From: Monosporascus cannonballus
Taxonomy: Eukaryota; Ascomycota; Sordariomycetes; Xylariales
Length of the DNA stretch: 64,000 nt
Assembly (NCBI GenBank): GCA_004154925.1
Contig: QJNS01000746.1
Span: forward strand, 225,185 to 289,184
Reading direction: 5' to 3'
Both the position numbers and the translations under genes were made by a program. Below, piece by piece: positions 62,101 to 64,000 of this stretch (the stretch's first letter is position 1; every line of letters starts with the position of its first letter). The notes beneath the pieces are model-generated. The model saw nothing but the letters and a program-made list of their open reading frames with translations, did not search any database and was not told the origin of the DNA.

Positions 62101-63280
62101 ATTATTAATTAACGACAAAAAATTAATTACAGAAAACCAAGGAGCACCTGGAACATGTTATTACTTTAAGATACACGAAAAAGATCATTATAAATATATT
62201 GTAAGTATTAAAAAATAAATATTAATTTCGGTTAAAAAGGTACAAGCTTTCCTTAAATTTGCTAAATATGAGAAGAAATTTATCCGAAACTTTAACGGAA
62301 TAGTCTTGTGCCTATTTAAGTTAACAAACAAAAAGTCAATTGAATGTTATAAACGGAAAAATGGTTCAAAAATTAACAATACAATTTTTAACGAGCTATT
62401 ATTAATTATATGCGATTTAATATCCCTTATTAGGTTAAAAACCAATATTTCAGACTATAAATAAAACGTAATAACAGAATAGTAAAACAATTAAAGTAAA
62501 TTTTACCTTGTGATATTTTTTCGAATGAATGAGAAGGAACCGAATATAATTACATTTTCACAAATAAAGAATTTATATTTATTTTTATCGTTTTTCGAAA
62601 GTTGATGTATTTTCTTAAGGGAAATTTGTATTGCACTAAGGTTTATACGGATTATTAAGTTACCCATTTTATTAGGACCTAAAAATTTACGGAATAATAA
62701 GTACGATATATTAAAAACTAACGTAATCCGATTTTGTAATTACTGATAAAAAAGGCGTTTATACCGGTAAAATAAATACCTTAACTAAATAACCAGATTT
62801 CCAAAGAATTTAATTAAAGTTAATTATATTATTTTCAGTTTCATCTTCGAACGCTAGTTACGTTAACGCCAATTTATAATAATACGAGTTACACCATATG
62901 ATATATGTTTAAATAAATCGGAAAATATAACAATAATTTATATGAAAAAAATAAAAAGTTATGTTCAAAATCTTGAAAAATCGTTAACTGTGTCTAAGAC
63001 GATATATGTACGAATATTAAATATATGGATATTTAGGGATTTACAAAACCTCAAAATAACTTTAACATATTTATTTTTTTTATCTAAAATTAAAATACCA
63101 GTTTAAAAAATACAACAATAATGTAATTTTTATAATAACACCAAAATATAAAGATATAAACCTTCCGGGAAAATATAATTATTACTAATTTTTAAAAATT
63201 TATCAAATTCGGTTATTATGCATTTTATTATTAAAATTTTTTATCCGAAAACCTAAAAATAGAAATCATTTTGGGATGTC
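59200..63280 (+). mobile_element. Forward gypsy family A element, 3' truncated
   Basis: The 5' LTR part ends CCGTTACA at 59,418. The gag core DVAD*FEPVINDYLEKGKSD is at 59,749. The protease-region frame is open at 60,952-61,143 (RNYIIPNVVSKFKLLWKYKL). RT follows with a decayed box YVTD at 62,009-62,020, then FAKYEKKFIRNFNGI-like text (62,260) and an RNase H end near 62,760-62,830. The integrase N-terminal part runs to about 63,250, where family B sequence begins. Stops throughout. Confidence 0.72.
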
Positions 63281-63908
63281 CGTAAGTTCGCACAGTTCTT
63301 AATAGTTCGGATTTTGGTTTCGGTAAATTTATTAAAAACGTTATTAGGGGAAAATTGTTTTTATAACGTTTTTAAAAGATTTTATATAAGATAATATAAA
63401 TCGTTTGGTAAACGTATATGCCGGATAATTGCATAAACGGTTAAATAACAAAGTAAATATTATAATATGCGATGTATACTAAATTCATATTTAAACCAAT
63501 AAATCATTAAATTCTAAAAATATAAATTTAAATAGGTATGTTTAAATTAAAGGTATTAAGTATTATTAATATTTTTAAAAAACTTTTTTAGATTATCAAA
63601 ATTATTTTGAAGAATTTGTCCAGATATTTACGAAACAAATTTTTTGAACATTAATAATAATGTGAACGTGTTTTTAATTTTTTAAATTAATGACTGTTTT
63701 TTAACCGTTAATTTTTTCGAAAATTTTATAGTTACGGTTATAGTTTTTAAAAAGGTTTACATCATTTTCCATATATAGTTTTTAAAGGTAATATTTATTG
63801 TATTCGTCTTTGTATTTATTTATTTATAAAGTATTTTGAAATAACTGGATTTTTTACGTACAGAAGTTTTAATAAAACCGATTTTTTTATATTGAAACCA
63901 AAAGTATA

Positions 63909-64000
<92 letters not shown>
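63281..64000 (-). mobile_element. Repeat family B, copy 3 (runs off the window)
   Basis: GGTAAATTTATTAAAAACGT at about 63,325, then TTATAACGTTTTTAAAAGAT and later TATAAAGTATTTTGAAATA (63,825) match 39,735-40,700 of copy 2 in order and orientation. The junction with the gypsy integrase remnant at about 63,280 marks an insertion or recombination point. Confidence 0.55.
63912..64000. repeat. (TTA)n microsatellite at window end
   Basis: About 89 bases of uninterrupted TTA repeats reach the last base, so the full length is unknown. It occupies the place where copy 2 of repeat B has a short imperfect ATTATTATTA stretch (about 40,770). Confidence 0.97.

Noticed and set aside
1..64000. Mitochondrial or apicomplexan/Dictyostelium-type AT-rich DNA
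   Set aside because: AT-richness comes from CA-to-TA changes with CG kept, in chromodomain gypsy and Fot1 remnants. The one intact gene has balanced composition and fungal family features.

Overview
The window looks like a gene-poor, AT-rich compartment of a filamentous ascomycete (Pezizomycotina) nuclear genome. Two things point there. First, almost all of it carries the mark of repeat-induced point mutation (RIP): CA/TG is strongly depleted in favour of TA, CG persists, and retroelement reading frames are broken mainly by CAA/CAG-to-TAA/TAG and TGG-to-TAG/TGA changes. Second, the recognisable repeats are fungal types: chromodomain-carrying Ty3/gypsy elements, Fot1/pogo transposases and hAT-like MITEs. 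The species cannot be named from this sequence.

Only one ordinary host gene is convincing: an intact, intron-free 3'(2'),5'-bisphosphate nucleotidase (HAL2/MET22-type, inositol monophosphatase superfamily) on the minus strand at 34,565-35,659. Its base composition is balanced and it shows no RIP damage, with sharp drops to AT-rich sequence on both sides.

Layout. 1-2,640: AT-rich sequence, a MITE fragment, and the 3' part of a reversed gypsy element (LTR, antisense Cys-rich ORF, chromodomain, integrase end). 2,640-2,920: a small GC-richer island. 2,930-6,056: a second repeat family (B). 6,057-10,790: an LTR scrap, a Fot1-like transposase, then a forward gypsy pol and LTR. 11,040-15,946: a long reversed gypsy element. 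16,000-33,360: very decayed DNA with MITE-like pieces, tandem repeats, three copies in all of a roughly 0.3-0.55 kb repeat (D), and repeat C. 33,365-34,032: two LTRs in opposite orientation. 34,565-35,659: the nucleotidase gene. 35,990-43,900: a second Fot1-like copy, repeat C, and a hyper-mutated gypsy-type element (B copy 2, with reverse transcriptase on the minus strand). 44,330-47,230: gypsy gag/protease pieces with two non-mutated islands. 47,467-47,660: a complete hAT-type MITE. 48,746-55,700: the best preserved gypsy element, with both LTRs. 55,977-64,000: a reversed gypsy element, a Copia-like scrap, a forward gypsy element and another piece of family B, ending in a TTA microsatellite.

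The gypsy copies share one architecture: LTR, gag, protease, reverse transcriptase, RNase H, integrase, chromodomain, then an ORF on the opposite strand just inside the 3' LTR that once encoded a small cysteine-rich protein. That antisense ORF occurs in all three copies that keep this region and is the most interesting recurring feature. No tRNA, rRNA, CRISPR array or replication origin was recognised. Boundaries of decayed elements were read by eye and are approximate, often to within tens to a hundred bases.
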